Assembly: GCA_019423125.1 (NCBI GenBank) | Contig: JAHZBZ010000014.1 | Span: forward strand, 1-40,028 | Origin: Bacillota bacterium | GTDB taxonomy: Bacteria; Bacillota; Clostridia; Christensenellales; Borkfalkiaceae | Direction: 5' to 3' | DNA: 40,028 nucleotides | Shown here: positions 21,808-30,706 of the stretch, one piece after another | Layout of the letters: the number at the start of each line of letters is the position of its first letter | Position numbering within the stretch: position 1 is the stretch's first letter | Program-made: the position numbers and the translations under genes | The notes under the pieces: generated by a model | Told to the model about the DNA's origin: nothing | Database searches by the model: none | The model's input: the letters and a program-made list of their open reading frames with translations, nothing else

Positions 21808-22935
21808 ATGCGGCTGAGCATCGTGATGTGCGCGAAGGACCCCGACGAGCGCCTGCTTCGCGCCTGCCTGGACAGCATCCTGCGCTCGGACATCTCCGAC
21901 TATGAGATCGTGCTCGCGGACGACGGCTCCGCGCGCGATCTGACCTTTCTCGAGGGCGAATATGCGCCCCTTCGTGTACTTCGCCTCCCGCACGGGGGCA
22001 CGCTGTCCGCGCGCATCGCGGGCGCGCTCGCGGCGAAGGGGGAGATCGTCGCCTACTGCGACTGCGACGACCTCGTCTCCTTTTCGCACTTTTCCCGCCT
22101 CGCCGAGGGGGTGGAGGCGGGCTTCGACGTCGCCGTCGGCGGCTGGGCGTTCTTCTCGGGCGGATGTCCCTATTTCCTCTCCGACGATACCTCGCTCGCA
22201 GAGGCAGAGGTGCGCGGGGACCTTCTCGATTGGTTTTTCGCGCGGGCGGGCAGGGAGCACGCGCGGTATGTGCTCTGGAACAAGGCGTTTTCCGCGCCCG
22301 TTTTGCGCCGCGCGGCGCAGGCGCTCAGAGACCGCCTGCCCGATTTCCCCGTCGTGTACGCGGAGGACGCTCTGCTCGTCTTCTTCGCCCTGCGCGAGGC
22401 GCAGTCCCTTTGCGCGGTGCGCGGCGGCGTGTACTTTTACCGCCGTCACGGCGGGCAGGTGACCGACGCCGCTTCGAACGCGACGCGCGCCGCCTGCGCG
22501 GGATACGTCTTCTCGCTGTTTGAGGAACACGCGCGCACGCAGGCGCAACGCGAGCAGATCGCGTCCTGGCGGCGGTATCTCGCGCGCAGTCTGGGCGGCG
22601 CGTTCGGCGACGGCGGAAAGGCGGAAAAGGGGGACGAGGCGTATCTCTCGCACGCCCTTCTGCCCGCGAATTTCGAGGACTACGACCGCCTTCTGAGCGG
22701 CCTGAAGGGGGAGGAGGGCGCAGAGATCTGCGGCGCGCGCGTGCCCTATTTCGAGGCGGAAGCGGCGCGGCTGGGCGTCGTCCTGCGGCGGAAAAGGGTC
22801 GCGGCCCTTCGCATCCCGCGCCCGCGCATCCCGCTTCTCGCGCGCATCGCGCACAGCGCTCTTTTGCTCAGGGCGGGCGCAAAGCTGTTCCCGCGCGGCG
22901 GGCGGCTGCGCCGCTTTTTCAAAAAATTCTTATGA
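21808..22935 (+). CDS. Glycosyltransferase family 2 protein
   Basis: 375 residues. A GT-A fold opens RLSIVMCAKDPDERLLRACLDSIL, with the nucleotide-sugar aspartates in VLADDGSARD and the metal-binding YCDCDDL (DxD) near residue 90. LWNKAF, YAEDALLVFFAL and YFYRRHGG fit the rest of a GT2 catalytic domain. The C-terminal ~130 residues are basic (LLRAGAKLFPRGGRLRRFFKKFL) and may lie on the membrane. It transfers a sugar to a surface glycan or wall polymer; the acceptor is unknown. It starts one base after the lysR stop, and its stop overlaps an ATG of the next gene, so the three are tightly packed. Confidence 0.85.
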   Translation: MRLSIVMCAKDPDERLLRACLDSILRSDISDYEIVLADDGSARDLTFLEGEYAPLRVLRLPHGGTLSARIAGALAAKGEIVAYCDCDDLVSFSHFSRLAEGVEAGFDVAVGGWAFFSGGCPYFLSDDTSLAEAEVRGDLLDWFFARAGREHARYVLWNKAFSAPVLRRAAQALRDRLPDFPVVYAEDALLVFFALREAQSLCAVRGGVYFYRRHGGQVTDAASNATRAACAGYVFSLFEEHARTQAQREQIASWRRYLARSLGGAFGDGGKAEKGDEAYLSHALLPANFEDYDRLLSGLKGEEGAEICGARVPYFEAEAARLGVVLRRKRVAALRIPRPRIPLLARIAHSALLLRAGAKLFPRGGRLRRFFKKFL

Positions 22936-22946
22936 GGGGACGAAAG

Positions 22947-25493
22947 ATGAAGAGGTTCACCGTCGTTATGGCGGTCTACAACGTGGAAAAATACCTCGCG
23001 GAGGCGGTGGACAGCCTTCGCCGTCAGAGCGTCGGCTTTTCCGACATAAAGCTGGTGCTCGTGGACGACGGCTCCACCGACGGCTCGGGCGCGCTGTGCG
23101 ACGCGTACGCCCGCCGCTATCCCAACGTGATCGCCCTGCACAAGCCCAACGGCGGGGTGGCGAGCGCGCGCAATCTCGGTTTAGAGCACGCCGAGGGCAT
23201 CGTCAACTTCATGGACGCGGACGACCGCTTCTCGCGCGGGGCGTTCCGCGCCGCCGAGCGGTATCTTCTGCGCAATCCGGACGTGGACATCGCCACGGTG
23301 CCCATCCGCTTTTTCGGCGCGGCGAGCGGGCCGCACTGGCAGAACGAGAAGTTCTCGCGCGGCACGCGCACCGTCTTTACGGACGAGGAGCCGTTCGCGC
23401 CGCTTATGTTCGTCAACGCGACCTTTTTCCGCCTCTCGGCGGCGAAGGAGATCGTCTTCGACTCCGCGCCCGCCTGCGGGGAGGACCTTCTCGCCGTCTC
23501 CCGCCTGCTCCTTTCCCGCCGCAAATTCGGCGTGGTCACGGGCGGGCGGTACGACTACCGCCGCCGCAAGGGGAGCGACGATTCGCTGATCGGCCTCTCG
23601 CAGAAAAAGCCGTCCTGGTACGAGCCCTATCTCGACTCGGTGACCTTTCCGCTGTACGAAGAGGGGGTGCGTTTGGACGGAAAATGCCCGCTGTTTTTGC
23701 AGTACACGCTCGCGCAGGACCTCGTCTGGCACGTGATGTGCCCCGCCGAGCGCGCGCGTTCGGTGCTCGGCGCCGCCTTTCCCGCGTATGCCGAAAAGCT
23801 CTCCCGCGCGCTCGGGCTGTTCGAGCCGTGCGTCGTCGAAAAGCTCAAATTCCTCTCGCCCTGCGCGCGCGAGATGTGGCTTCTTCGCACGGGCGGCACG
23901 CCGCCCGCGCCCGAGGCGGCGGCGCAGGATCTGTACGAGCGGGACAACAAGCTCGTGTTCGAGCTGACGGTGAGCACCAAGGCGCCGCCCGCGGTGTTCG
24001 CGGACGCGGGCGAGGGCCTCGTGCCCTGCGAGTGCACGCCCGCGGGGCGGGAACGCACCTTCGACGGCGGCATCATCGGGGAGCGCATGCGCGTGCGCTT
24101 TTTCCTGCCCCTGCCGAAAAAGTGCGTTTTCGTGCGCTTTTTCTATGAAAAAGAGGGGAAAAAACTGCCTTTTTCCGCCATTTCCTTTGAAAAGTTCTTT
24201 CCGCTCTCCTCTATTCGCGGCAGTTACTGCGCGGTGGGGGACTGCCTCGTCGATTTCAGGGACGGCGCCTTCCGTGTCCGCCGCAGGCGCTTTCTGCGTC
24301 ATCTGGCTGCCGAAGCGCGCTTCGAGGCGTCGCTTTGCCGCAGGGGCGGGCGGGGGCTGTTCTGCGCCGCTCTGCGCGCCTTTTACCGCGTCGCGCGCCC
24401 CTTCGTGCGCGGCGTCTGGCTCCTCTCCGACCGCGACGACGCGGCGGGAGACAACGGCGAGGCGCTCTTTGACTATCTCAACGCGCATCCCGCAAAGGGC
24501 AGAAAGGTGTATTTCGTGCTGGACAGGAACTCCCCCGACTATCCCCGCCTGCAAAAGAAGGGGAAGGTCGTGCCCTGTCTCTCGGTAAAACACCTGTTGC
24601 TGTACCTGTTCGCGGAGGTGAGCGCCTCCTCGCAGGCGGACCGCGGCGCGCGCGCCTTTGCGGTGCCCGAACTTCGCGACCTGTGGACAAAGGTGCGCTT
24701 TGCGTTTTTGCAGCACGGCGTGACCAAAGACGACGTCTCCGCGGTGTACGGAAAGTACGCCGTGCGCCCCGACCTGTTCGTGACGTGCGCGCCGCGCGAG
24801 TGCGCATCCGTCTGCGCGGGCGAGGGCTACGCGCTGGGCGACGAGGTGGTGCTCACGGGGTTTGCGCGGCACGATCTGCTGCGCGACGAGAGCGCGGGCA
24901 GGCGGGTGATCACCTTCATGCCCACCTGGCGGCGCTACTGCGTGCTCGGGCACGCCGCCGACGCGCAGACGGACTATTTTCGATTCTATTCCGAGCTGCT
25001 TTGCGACGAGCGTCTGCTTTCCGCCGCCAAGCGGTTCGGCTACGAACTGCAATTTCTCGGGCATCCGTTCATGCGCGAGACGGACGCCCTGCTCCCCCTC
25101 CCGCCGCAGGTGAAAAGGCCGGAAGGGGAGGAGCGCGACTACAACCGCATCTTTTGCGAGAGCGCGCTCATCGTCACCGATTACTCCTCGGCGGCGTTTG
25201 ACTTCGCCTATCTGGGCAAGCCCGTCGTGTACGCGCAGTTCGACGCCGCGGAGTTCTTTTCGACGCACACCTACACGCGCGGGTATTTCGACTACTCCGC
25301 CGACGGCTTCGGTCCCGTGTGCGGCACTGCGGAAGAGACGGCGCAGGAGATCATCCTGCTCATGCGGAGCGGGTGCGAAAATCCCGAAAAATACGCGGCG
25401 CGGGCGGCGGATTTCTTCGCCTTCCGAGACCGGGACAACTGCGAGCGCATCGAGGCGGCGATCCGCCGCATGCTCACCCGCGAAAAAAGATGA
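22947..25493 (+). CDS. Bifunctional GT2 / CDP-glycerol glycerophosphotransferase
   Basis: 848 residues with two enzyme domains. The N-terminal GT2 domain has FTVVMAVYNVEKYLAEAVDSL, VLVDDGSTDGS (D40-D41), KPNGGVASARNLGL and FMDADD (DxD, 90-93). The C-terminal TagF-like domain (about 480-840) has KVYFVLDRNSPDY, FLQHGVTKDD (H590), VVLTGFARHDLL, ITFMPTWR, LGHPFM and LIVTDYSSAAFDFAYLGKPVVY (D745). Such fusions build poly(glycerol-phosphate)-containing wall or capsule polymers. The middle (about 330-470) is less conserved. ATG 22947 has GAGGGGA upstream; ATG 22932 overlaps the previous stop but lacks a ribosome binding site. Confidence 0.85.
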   Translation: MKRFTVVMAVYNVEKYLAEAVDSLRRQSVGFSDIKLVLVDDGSTDGSGALCDAYARRYPNVIALHKPNGGVASARNLGLEHAEGIVNFMDADDRFSRGAFRAAERYLLRNPDVDIATVPIRFFGAASGPHWQNEKFSRGTRTVFTDEEPFAPLMFVNATFFRLSAAKEIVFDSAPACGEDLLAVSRLLLSRRKFGVVTGGRYDYRRRKGSDDSLIGLSQKKPSWYEPYLDSVTFPLYEEGVRLDGKCPLFLQYTLAQDLVWHVMCPAERARSVLGAAFPAYAEKLSRALGLFEPCVVEKLKFLSPCAREMWLLRTGGTPPAPEAAAQDLYERDNKLVFELTVSTKAPPAVFADAGEGLVPCECTPAGRERTFDGGIIGERMRVRFFLPLPKKCVFVRFFYEKEGKKLPFSAISFEKFFPLSSIRGSYCAVGDCLVDFRDGAFRVRRRRFLRHLAAEARFEASLCRRGGRGLFCAALRAFYRVARPFVRGVWLLSDRDDAAGDNGEALFDYLNAHPAKGRKVYFVLDRNSPDYPRLQKKGKVVPCLSVKHLLLYLFAEVSASSQADRGARAFAVPELRDLWTKVRFAFLQHGVTKDDVSAVYGKYAVRPDLFVTCAPRECASVCAGEGYALGDEVVLTGFARHDLLRDESAGRRVITFMPTWRRYCVLGHAADAQTDYFRFYSELLCDERLLSAAKRFGYELQFLGHPFMRETDALLPLPPQVKRPEGEERDYNRIFCESALIVTDYSSAAFDFAYLGKPVVYAQFDAAEFFSTHTYTRGYFDYSADGFGPVCGTAEETAQEIILLMRSGCENPEKYAARAADFFAFRDRDNCERIEAAIRRMLTREKR

Positions 25494-25507
25494 ACGCTAT
25501 AAAAAGG

Positions 25508-25535
25508 GCGCCCGCGCATCTGCGCGGGCGCTTCT
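25508..25535 (+). terminator. Terminator-like hairpin after the glycosyltransferase genes
   Basis: GCGCCCGCGCA (25508-25518), loop TC, TGCGCGGGCGC (25521-25531), then TTCTCT. The stem is very strong and the T-run poor. Confidence 0.7.
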
Positions 25536-25657
25536 CTGTGCGGCGCTGAAGCCCGATCAGGGCAGCGCGTCGGCATGGCATGCGCGCCGCCTCGCAAAAA
25601 CGGGGCGGCGCTGAAATTTGTGTCAGATCTTCAACGGGCGGGCTTTGCGCCGACAGT

Positions 25658-25881
25658 TCAACCGCGTTTCCAATAGTAATTGCAATAAGCTGAGGTAAGA
25701 CAGGTCGCCGCAGCGGAAGGGTCTCGTCGTGCGACCAATCCTCCGAGAAAGTATGTCCTGTGGCAGGGATGGACGCCGTCTTTGTCCGTTCACATACCGT
25801 GCAGGTGTAGGTCTTTATGCCGTCTTCGGTGCAGGTCGCCGCTTTTGCCGTTTCCCATTCGCCCAAGTCATGCCCCTTCGC
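25658..25881 (-). pseudogene. 3' remnant of the lipoprotein gene split by the island
   Basis: On the minus strand this reads KGHDLGEWETAKAATCTEDG, then IKTYTCTVCERTKTASIPATGHTFSEDWSHDET: a cysteine repeat (ATCTEDG...YxCxxC...IPATGH) common in Firmicutes surface proteins. There is no start codon with a ribosome binding site, and a stop lies in frame a few codons upstream in island DNA. After DET the frame is lost; a two-base shift restores AAATC and runs to a stop at 25658. It continues in frame from the lipoprotein fragment at 37389-37645 if the island is removed, so it is read here as that gene's decayed continuation. Confidence 0.75.
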
Positions 25882-25885
25882 ACGA

Positions 25886-26168
25886 CTTATTTATGGGATA
25901 ACTAAAATATTTAAAAGCAGTTCAAAATCAATGTAAGAGACGGGAGATAGTGGAAAAGCCAGGAGATATTTTTTGAGTCGTTTACCTTGCTCCATTTTTA
26001 ATTCAGGACAGATTTTAAACAGTTGAGGACAAAAAGCCCCGCATAAAGCAAAAATAAATTATAATGGCCGTGACAAGATAACGACCGTGACAAGGCGAGA
26101 TTGCTTGCAAATAATACGGTTTTAACTGCTATAAGCAGATAAAATAAAATTATATAAGGAGGAAAAAA
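25886..26168 (+). promoter_or_regulatory. Upstream region of the GH3 operon with a 10-bp direct repeat
   Basis: CCGTGACAAG occurs at 26068-26077 and 26085-26094, a 17-bp period that puts both copies on nearly the same face of the helix. A possible promoter follows: TTGCAA (26105-26110), 19 bases, TATAAG (26130-26135). A separate TATAAT at 26060-26065 has no good -35. Paired direct repeats just upstream of -35 are the usual layout for LytTR regulators, and one is encoded in the island, but the sequence does not match the known AgrA/VirR boxes. The link is speculation. Confidence 0.4.
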
Positions 26169-29100
26169 ATGAAAAAAGCAAAATCTAAGTCAAAAGTAAT
26201 GCGTATGTTGCTCGCGGCTTCGCTGGCGTGCGTACTTAGTGTTGGTTTTGGCTTGCCCGGCTTGTCAGCTTCGGCTGCTGTGCCCAAGAGTGACATGGAG
26301 GAGGCAGGAGGCAGATATGTGGCTGACTACCCCAGTGTGGAAGAGGCTCATGAAGCAGGAAGAAAACTGAACATCGAGATAATGGAAGAAAGTATCACGA
26401 TGCTCAAAAATGAGGATCAAACGCTTCCGTTTGGGAAAGACATTAAAAACATCAGCGTATTTGGCAAACATTCGGTTGATTTCAGTTACATATCGAGAAG
26501 TAACCCCAGACAAACTATGGATACCAAGTATTTAAGTTTGCAGGACAGTTTGAAAGAAGCCGGTTTTAATGTCAACCCTATATTGGAAGATTTTTACCGT
26601 CATTATGAATATAAAGAATTCACGTTCAATCATCCTGAGTTTGAAACGGCCAAAGAACTGATTGCAATGAAGGCAAACAACAGGCCTTATACTAAATCGA
26701 GAACCATACAGAACCCCATAAAGGTTAGTGCAGATCAACACAAAAAGTCTGTTTTACAGCCCGCTATTGCTGAATTTGACGATTACAATCTTTCAAGTTC
26801 TATGGACCGCTATAGCGATGCAGCGCTGATCGTATTGGGTAATCGTGGTTCGAGCAACTTCCTGTATTCAAGAGGTTGGAATGATAGCCCGACGATTAAT
26901 AGCGAGAATGATATCGAAGCTACTCTTGCAACTTATTCGCATCCTAACGACTATTACAATCATATATTCCAGCTTACGCAATCGGAAAGAGATCTGATTG
27001 AATATGTCGGCGAAAGATTTGATAACGTGGTCGTACTTATTAACTCCGCTGAGTCGTGGGATATTCCCGAGTTGAAGCAATATGATTGCGTGGATTCGGT
27101 TCTCCACATGGCAGTTCCCGGCACCGACGGTATTATGGCATTAGGCAAAATATTGAATGGTGAAGTGAATCCTTCCGGTAGAACGGTAAATATGCATCTT
27201 GTGGATACCACGAAAAGCCCTCAATGGCAAAACCAGGGGACCAACGCGCATCTCAGTGCTACTGCTACGCCGGCAATAACGTTTTTGAACAAAAACTTCG
27301 ATGCGACAGCGACGCTTGAAGAGAATACAGAGCAGAACATTTATCAAGAATATGAAGAAGGTATTTATATCGGTTCTAAGTATTTTGAAACCCGTGGTTG
27401 GGAAATGGGCGGAAATAAAGGTACTGCTGACTATGCAGTAAATAACGTTAAAATGCCTTATGCAAACGGTGATTGGACGTGGTATGATGCTAACGTAGTT
27501 TATCCGCTTGGTCACGGACTTAGTTATACTGAATTTGAATGGGAACTTGTAGATGCTTCTCATTCGAACGGTGCGGTATTGAAAAAGGACGACGTAGTTA
27601 CGATTGACGTAAAAGTAACGAATGTCGGCAATGTTGCCGGAAAAGATGTAGTAGAGCTGTATTATACGGCCCCTTATAAAACCGGCGGCGTTGAAAAAGC
27701 ATTTGTAAATCTTGCAGGCTTTGAAAAGACTAAGATCCTCAACCCCGGGCAGTCGCAAGTTTTGAGCTTTGAATTGCGTGCTCAGGATATGTCATCCTAC
27801 GACTGGAATAATGCCAGCGGCATGGGTAAAAACGCTCACGGCACGTGGGGACAATACATACTCGATGAAGGCGATTATCAGATTCGTCTTATGCGTAATT
27901 CTAATGTTCGTTCCGAGCAAGTGAGAATCGATGTTAAGGTACCCGCAGGCGGATATGCTTATGACACGGATAAAGATTCTGGCAATTTGGTTGAAAACCA
28001 TTTTAGCGTAAACGATGAAGAGACGGGCGAAGCAATTCGTTTGACGGAAGGCCTTACCGGAAGTGATGCAGTTCGTCATCAGAAAGGTATCTACAATACC
28101 TTCGGTGATTTCACGACGGTATTTACAAGAGCTCAGTTTAATCAGACTGATGATTGGTTGTTTGGTGAAAAGCGTGATCCTGCATCGACTTTCCCTACCC
28201 CTCCCGATGAAAAGACTCGCGTGGCAAGCGATGAGATGTATAAACAGCTTACCACTGTCTTCAATCCTACTGATACTAAAGAAGGAGATGTAGCAACTCG
28301 ACCTTGGGTAGCTGATTTTACTGAAGCAGGCGGTGTTCCTAAAGATTGGACGCAGGCGGCTGACACAACGGGTAAAATCACCATTATGGCTAAGGAAATG
28401 GCAGGCGTTCCCTTCGACAATGCTAAGTGGGACAATTTCTTGAATCAATTAACTCTCTCTGAACTTTACGACGGTCAGATTGCTAACGGTTCGTACGGTA
28501 GCGGTAGCAACGAACGTGTCGGACTTCCCAGAGGCGGTGCGCCCGATGGTGCCCATGGACTTCAAGGGGCGGCAGGGGACAACGGTACCACCGGACAGGT
28601 AGCAGCCGGACGTGGTACGGTACATCCCGAACCTACTGCAATTACGATGACTTGGAATAAGGAACTTATGTACCGCAACGGTCGTCAAATGGGTACCGAA
28701 GCAAGACTTTCCAAAATGAACGACTTGTATACCCTTACTTTCGACCTTCGCCGCCAGCACTATGAAGCTCGTTCTTGGGAAGGTTGCTCTGAAGATCCAT
28801 TCCTTCTCGGCACCAGAGGTATGTATTACGTTCTTGGCTCGCAGGATGCAGGCACGATCGTTCAGGTTAAGCATTTCGCGATGTTTAACGGTGGCGTTAA
28901 GGCAGCCTCTCCTACTTCTAAACTTATCACCGAACAAGCTTTGAGAGAACTCTATTTAGAACCCTTCAGAATGGCAACAACGCCGAATGGCGGCGGTGCG
29001 ATGGGTGTTATGACCTCGTATAACAGAGTTGGTATCACATCTACCTGTACTAACTATTCGCTTATCACGGCTGTATTGAAGAATGAATGGGGCTTCTCCG

Positions 29101-30542
29101 GCTTCGTTTGTACGGATATGCAGGGTTCGAATACGACGAGCAACTATAATAATGCTCACTTGCAGCTCCGTGCCGGCGTAGATCAGTATATGGGTTCTAG
29201 AGATGCTAAAGCTAGTCCTATATGGGACGCGAAGTTGCGTGATGGCAAAGGTAGCGTCAGACTGACTGACGTTGAGGCTACCAGTAACTTTGCCGGTATT
29301 ACCGGTACCCCCCAATCTGACATTGAATATTACATCGTTAGAAATGCTGCAAAGCGTTGTATTTACGCCGGTGTAAACAGTGCAGTATTCAGCTACTCTG
29401 AATATCTCTATAAGGACGCTATTTCCGCATGGGGCACGCAGGGAGAAATTTCCGCAGTCCAGAACATAAAACCCAATATAGATCTTTCGCTTCAGAATGC
29501 GGCTGAATTGTTGCCTGAAGGTTCCATCGTACGTTATCGCCTTGCAGCAGGCTCGACGTTGCCTTTGGGAACAGAAATGACCCCGAATGGATTGTTGAGA
29601 CATAGTACTGCAGGTGGTGGCGACCGTCTCGATACGATCAATGATGATACTGCTTCCGGTGCTGTTTTAAGAGAAAGCAGTACGAAACCGTTCACGTTTG
29701 TAGTTGAAATGTTGGTTGATAACGAAGTTCATGCTAAAAAGACGTTTGCGCTTACCATGAACAGTGCGTTCCAGATTGGTACGTATGATCCTGAAAGCAC
29801 AGAAGCACGTCCTGAAATCAGTAACGCAGTGAACATGAGTACTCCTTATACGAACCTTAAAGTAGGCGAAGCGTTTACAGGAAGAATCGAAGGTGTTGCC
29901 CCCACTCAGTTCTATCAAGAGGATGCGGAAGTTTCTTGGCAAAATTCGCAAGGCTCCGGTAGAAATACTGTTTATACGGTAGATTCGGGAAGCTTCCCTG
30001 CAGGTTTGACTTTGGCAAGCGATGGTACTGTTACCGGTACGCCGATTGCGGCAGGACAGTACGACTTTACAATCAAAGCGCATCGTATGATTCGTACGAT
30101 TGTAAGAGACGCTATCAAGGTAGAAAACTTGATTTATTATATCCACGCTACGATGATCGTCTCGCCCGAGATGAATAAGACTGACGTTGAAGGCTGGATT
30201 GACGCTGCGCTTAAGGGTACTGTAAACGAAGACGTTATCAAGGGAATCATTGATGCTAATGCAAACGGTTTCTTAACGGAGACTTCGGTTCAGAGCATAA
30301 TCAATGCTTCGATTTCGGGTTCGTTGAATGAAAAGACGATTAAAGGCATTGTTGATGCGGCTGTTGCTGACAAATTGACGGAAGCTGAAACGCAGGCGTT
30401 AATTGATAAAGCGATTGCTGCAAATAAAGAGTCTGGTTGCAGCGGCTCTGTAATGAGTACTTATGGCTACATCCTCTCCTTTGTAGTGCTTGGTGTTGCC
30501 GTGATGTTTATTATCAAACGTAAAAATTTGGCGAATAAATAA
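26169..30542 (+). CDS. Cell-surface GH3-family glycoside hydrolase, permuted domains, divergent active site
   Basis: 1457 residues. A signal peptide (about 1-36, SASAA end) is followed by the GH3 alpha/beta sandwich first (about 55-400: EAGRKLNIEIMEESITMLKNEDQTLPFG, VFGKHSV), a fibronectin-III-like domain (about 475-560), and only then the TIM barrel (about 740-1030). This is the inverted order known from some rumen beta-glucosidases. The nucleophile motif is GFVCTDMQG (D983). The substrate loop reads VKHFAMFNGGVK instead of KHFALNxQExxR, so specificity or activity may differ. The tail has an Ig-like domain (about 1230-1300), helical repeats (about 1305-1420) and a C-terminal membrane segment with KRKN. 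TAAGGAGG precedes the ATG. It is the first gene of a GH3-lipoprotein-GH3 set. Confidence 0.85.
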   Translation: MKKAKSKSKVMRMLLAASLACVLSVGFGLPGLSASAAVPKSDMEEAGGRYVADYPSVEEAHEAGRKLNIEIMEESITMLKNEDQTLPFGKDIKNISVFGKHSVDFSYISRSNPRQTMDTKYLSLQDSLKEAGFNVNPILEDFYRHYEYKEFTFNHPEFETAKELIAMKANNRPYTKSRTIQNPIKVSADQHKKSVLQPAIAEFDDYNLSSSMDRYSDAALIVLGNRGSSNFLYSRGWNDSPTINSENDIEATLATYSHPNDYYNHIFQLTQSERDLIEYVGERFDNVVVLINSAESWDIPELKQYDCVDSVLHMAVPGTDGIMALGKILNGEVNPSGRTVNMHLVDTTKSPQWQNQGTNAHLSATATPAITFLNKNFDATATLEENTEQNIYQEYEEGIYIGSKYFETRGWEMGGNKGTADYAVNNVKMPYANGDWTWYDANVVYPLGHGLSYTEFEWELVDASHSNGAVLKKDDVVTIDVKVTNVGNVAGKDVVELYYTAPYKTGGVEKAFVNLAGFEKTKILNPGQSQVLSFELRAQDMSSYDWNNASGMGKNAHGTWGQYILDEGDYQIRLMRNSNVRSEQVRIDVKVPAGGYAYDTDKDSGNLVENHFSVNDEETGEAIRLTEGLTGSDAVRHQKGIYNTFGDFTTVFTRAQFNQTDDWLFGEKRDPASTFPTPPDEKTRVASDEMYKQLTTVFNPTDTKEGDVATRPWVADFTEAGGVPKDWTQAADTTGKITIMAKEMAGVPFDNAKWDNFLNQLTLSELYDGQIANGSYGSGSNERVGLPRGGAPDGAHGLQGAAGDNGTTGQVAAGRGTVHPEPTAITMTWNKELMYRNGRQMGTEARLSKMNDLYTLTFDLRRQHYEARSWEGCSEDPFLLGTRGMYYVLGSQDAGTIVQVKHFAMFNGGVKAASPTSKLITEQALRELYLEPFRMATTPNGGGAMGVMTSYNRVGITSTCTNYSLITAVLKNEWGFSGFVCTDMQGSNTTSNYNNAHLQLRAGVDQYMGSRDAKASPIWDAKLRDGKGSVRLTDVEATSNFAGITGTPQSDIEYYIVRNAAKRCIYAGVNSAVFSYSEYLYKDAISAWGTQGEISAVQNIKPNIDLSLQNAAELLPEGSIVRYRLAAGSTLPLGTEMTPNGLLRHSTAGGGDRLDTINDDTASGAVLRESSTKPFTFVVEMLVDNEVHAKKTFALTMNSAFQIGTYDPESTEARPEISNAVNMSTPYTNLKVGEAFTGRIEGVAPTQFYQEDAEVSWQNSQGSGRNTVYTVDSGSFPAGLTLASDGTVTGTPIAAGQYDFTIKAHRMIRTIVRDAIKVENLIYYIHATMIVSPEMNKTDVEGWIDAALKGTVNEDVIKGIIDANANGFLTETSVQSIINASISGSLNEKTIKGIVDAAVADKLTEAETQALIDKAIAANKESGCSGSVMSTYGYILSFVVLGVAVMFIIKRKNLANK

Positions 30543-30582
30543 TAAAAACCAATAAGTTGGTTTATGCATGAAATGGTGTGAC

Positions 30583-30624
30583 GGTATCGGCGAGGTTAAA
30601 CTCGCCGATACCTGAACTCTTACT
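30583..30624 (+). terminator. Hairpin between the first GH3 gene and the lipoprotein gene
   Basis: GGTATCGGCGAG (30583-30594), loop GTTAAA, CTCGCCGATACC (30601-30612): 12 perfect pairs. The T-rich stretch starts some 15 bases further on, so it may be a leaky terminator or an RNA-stabilising element within the operon. Confidence 0.55.
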
Positions 30625-30706
30625 TTTACTTTTTTTATTTAAACGTAGCCATATTTTGAAGGTAAATATGTGGCGATATCTTATTATTAGTTAAGAGGAA
30701 TAGAGA

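Noticed and set aside
23181..25268. 695-codon open frame on the minus strand
   Set aside because: Antisense shadow of the GT2/TagF gene; no family motif, low-complexity basic composition.
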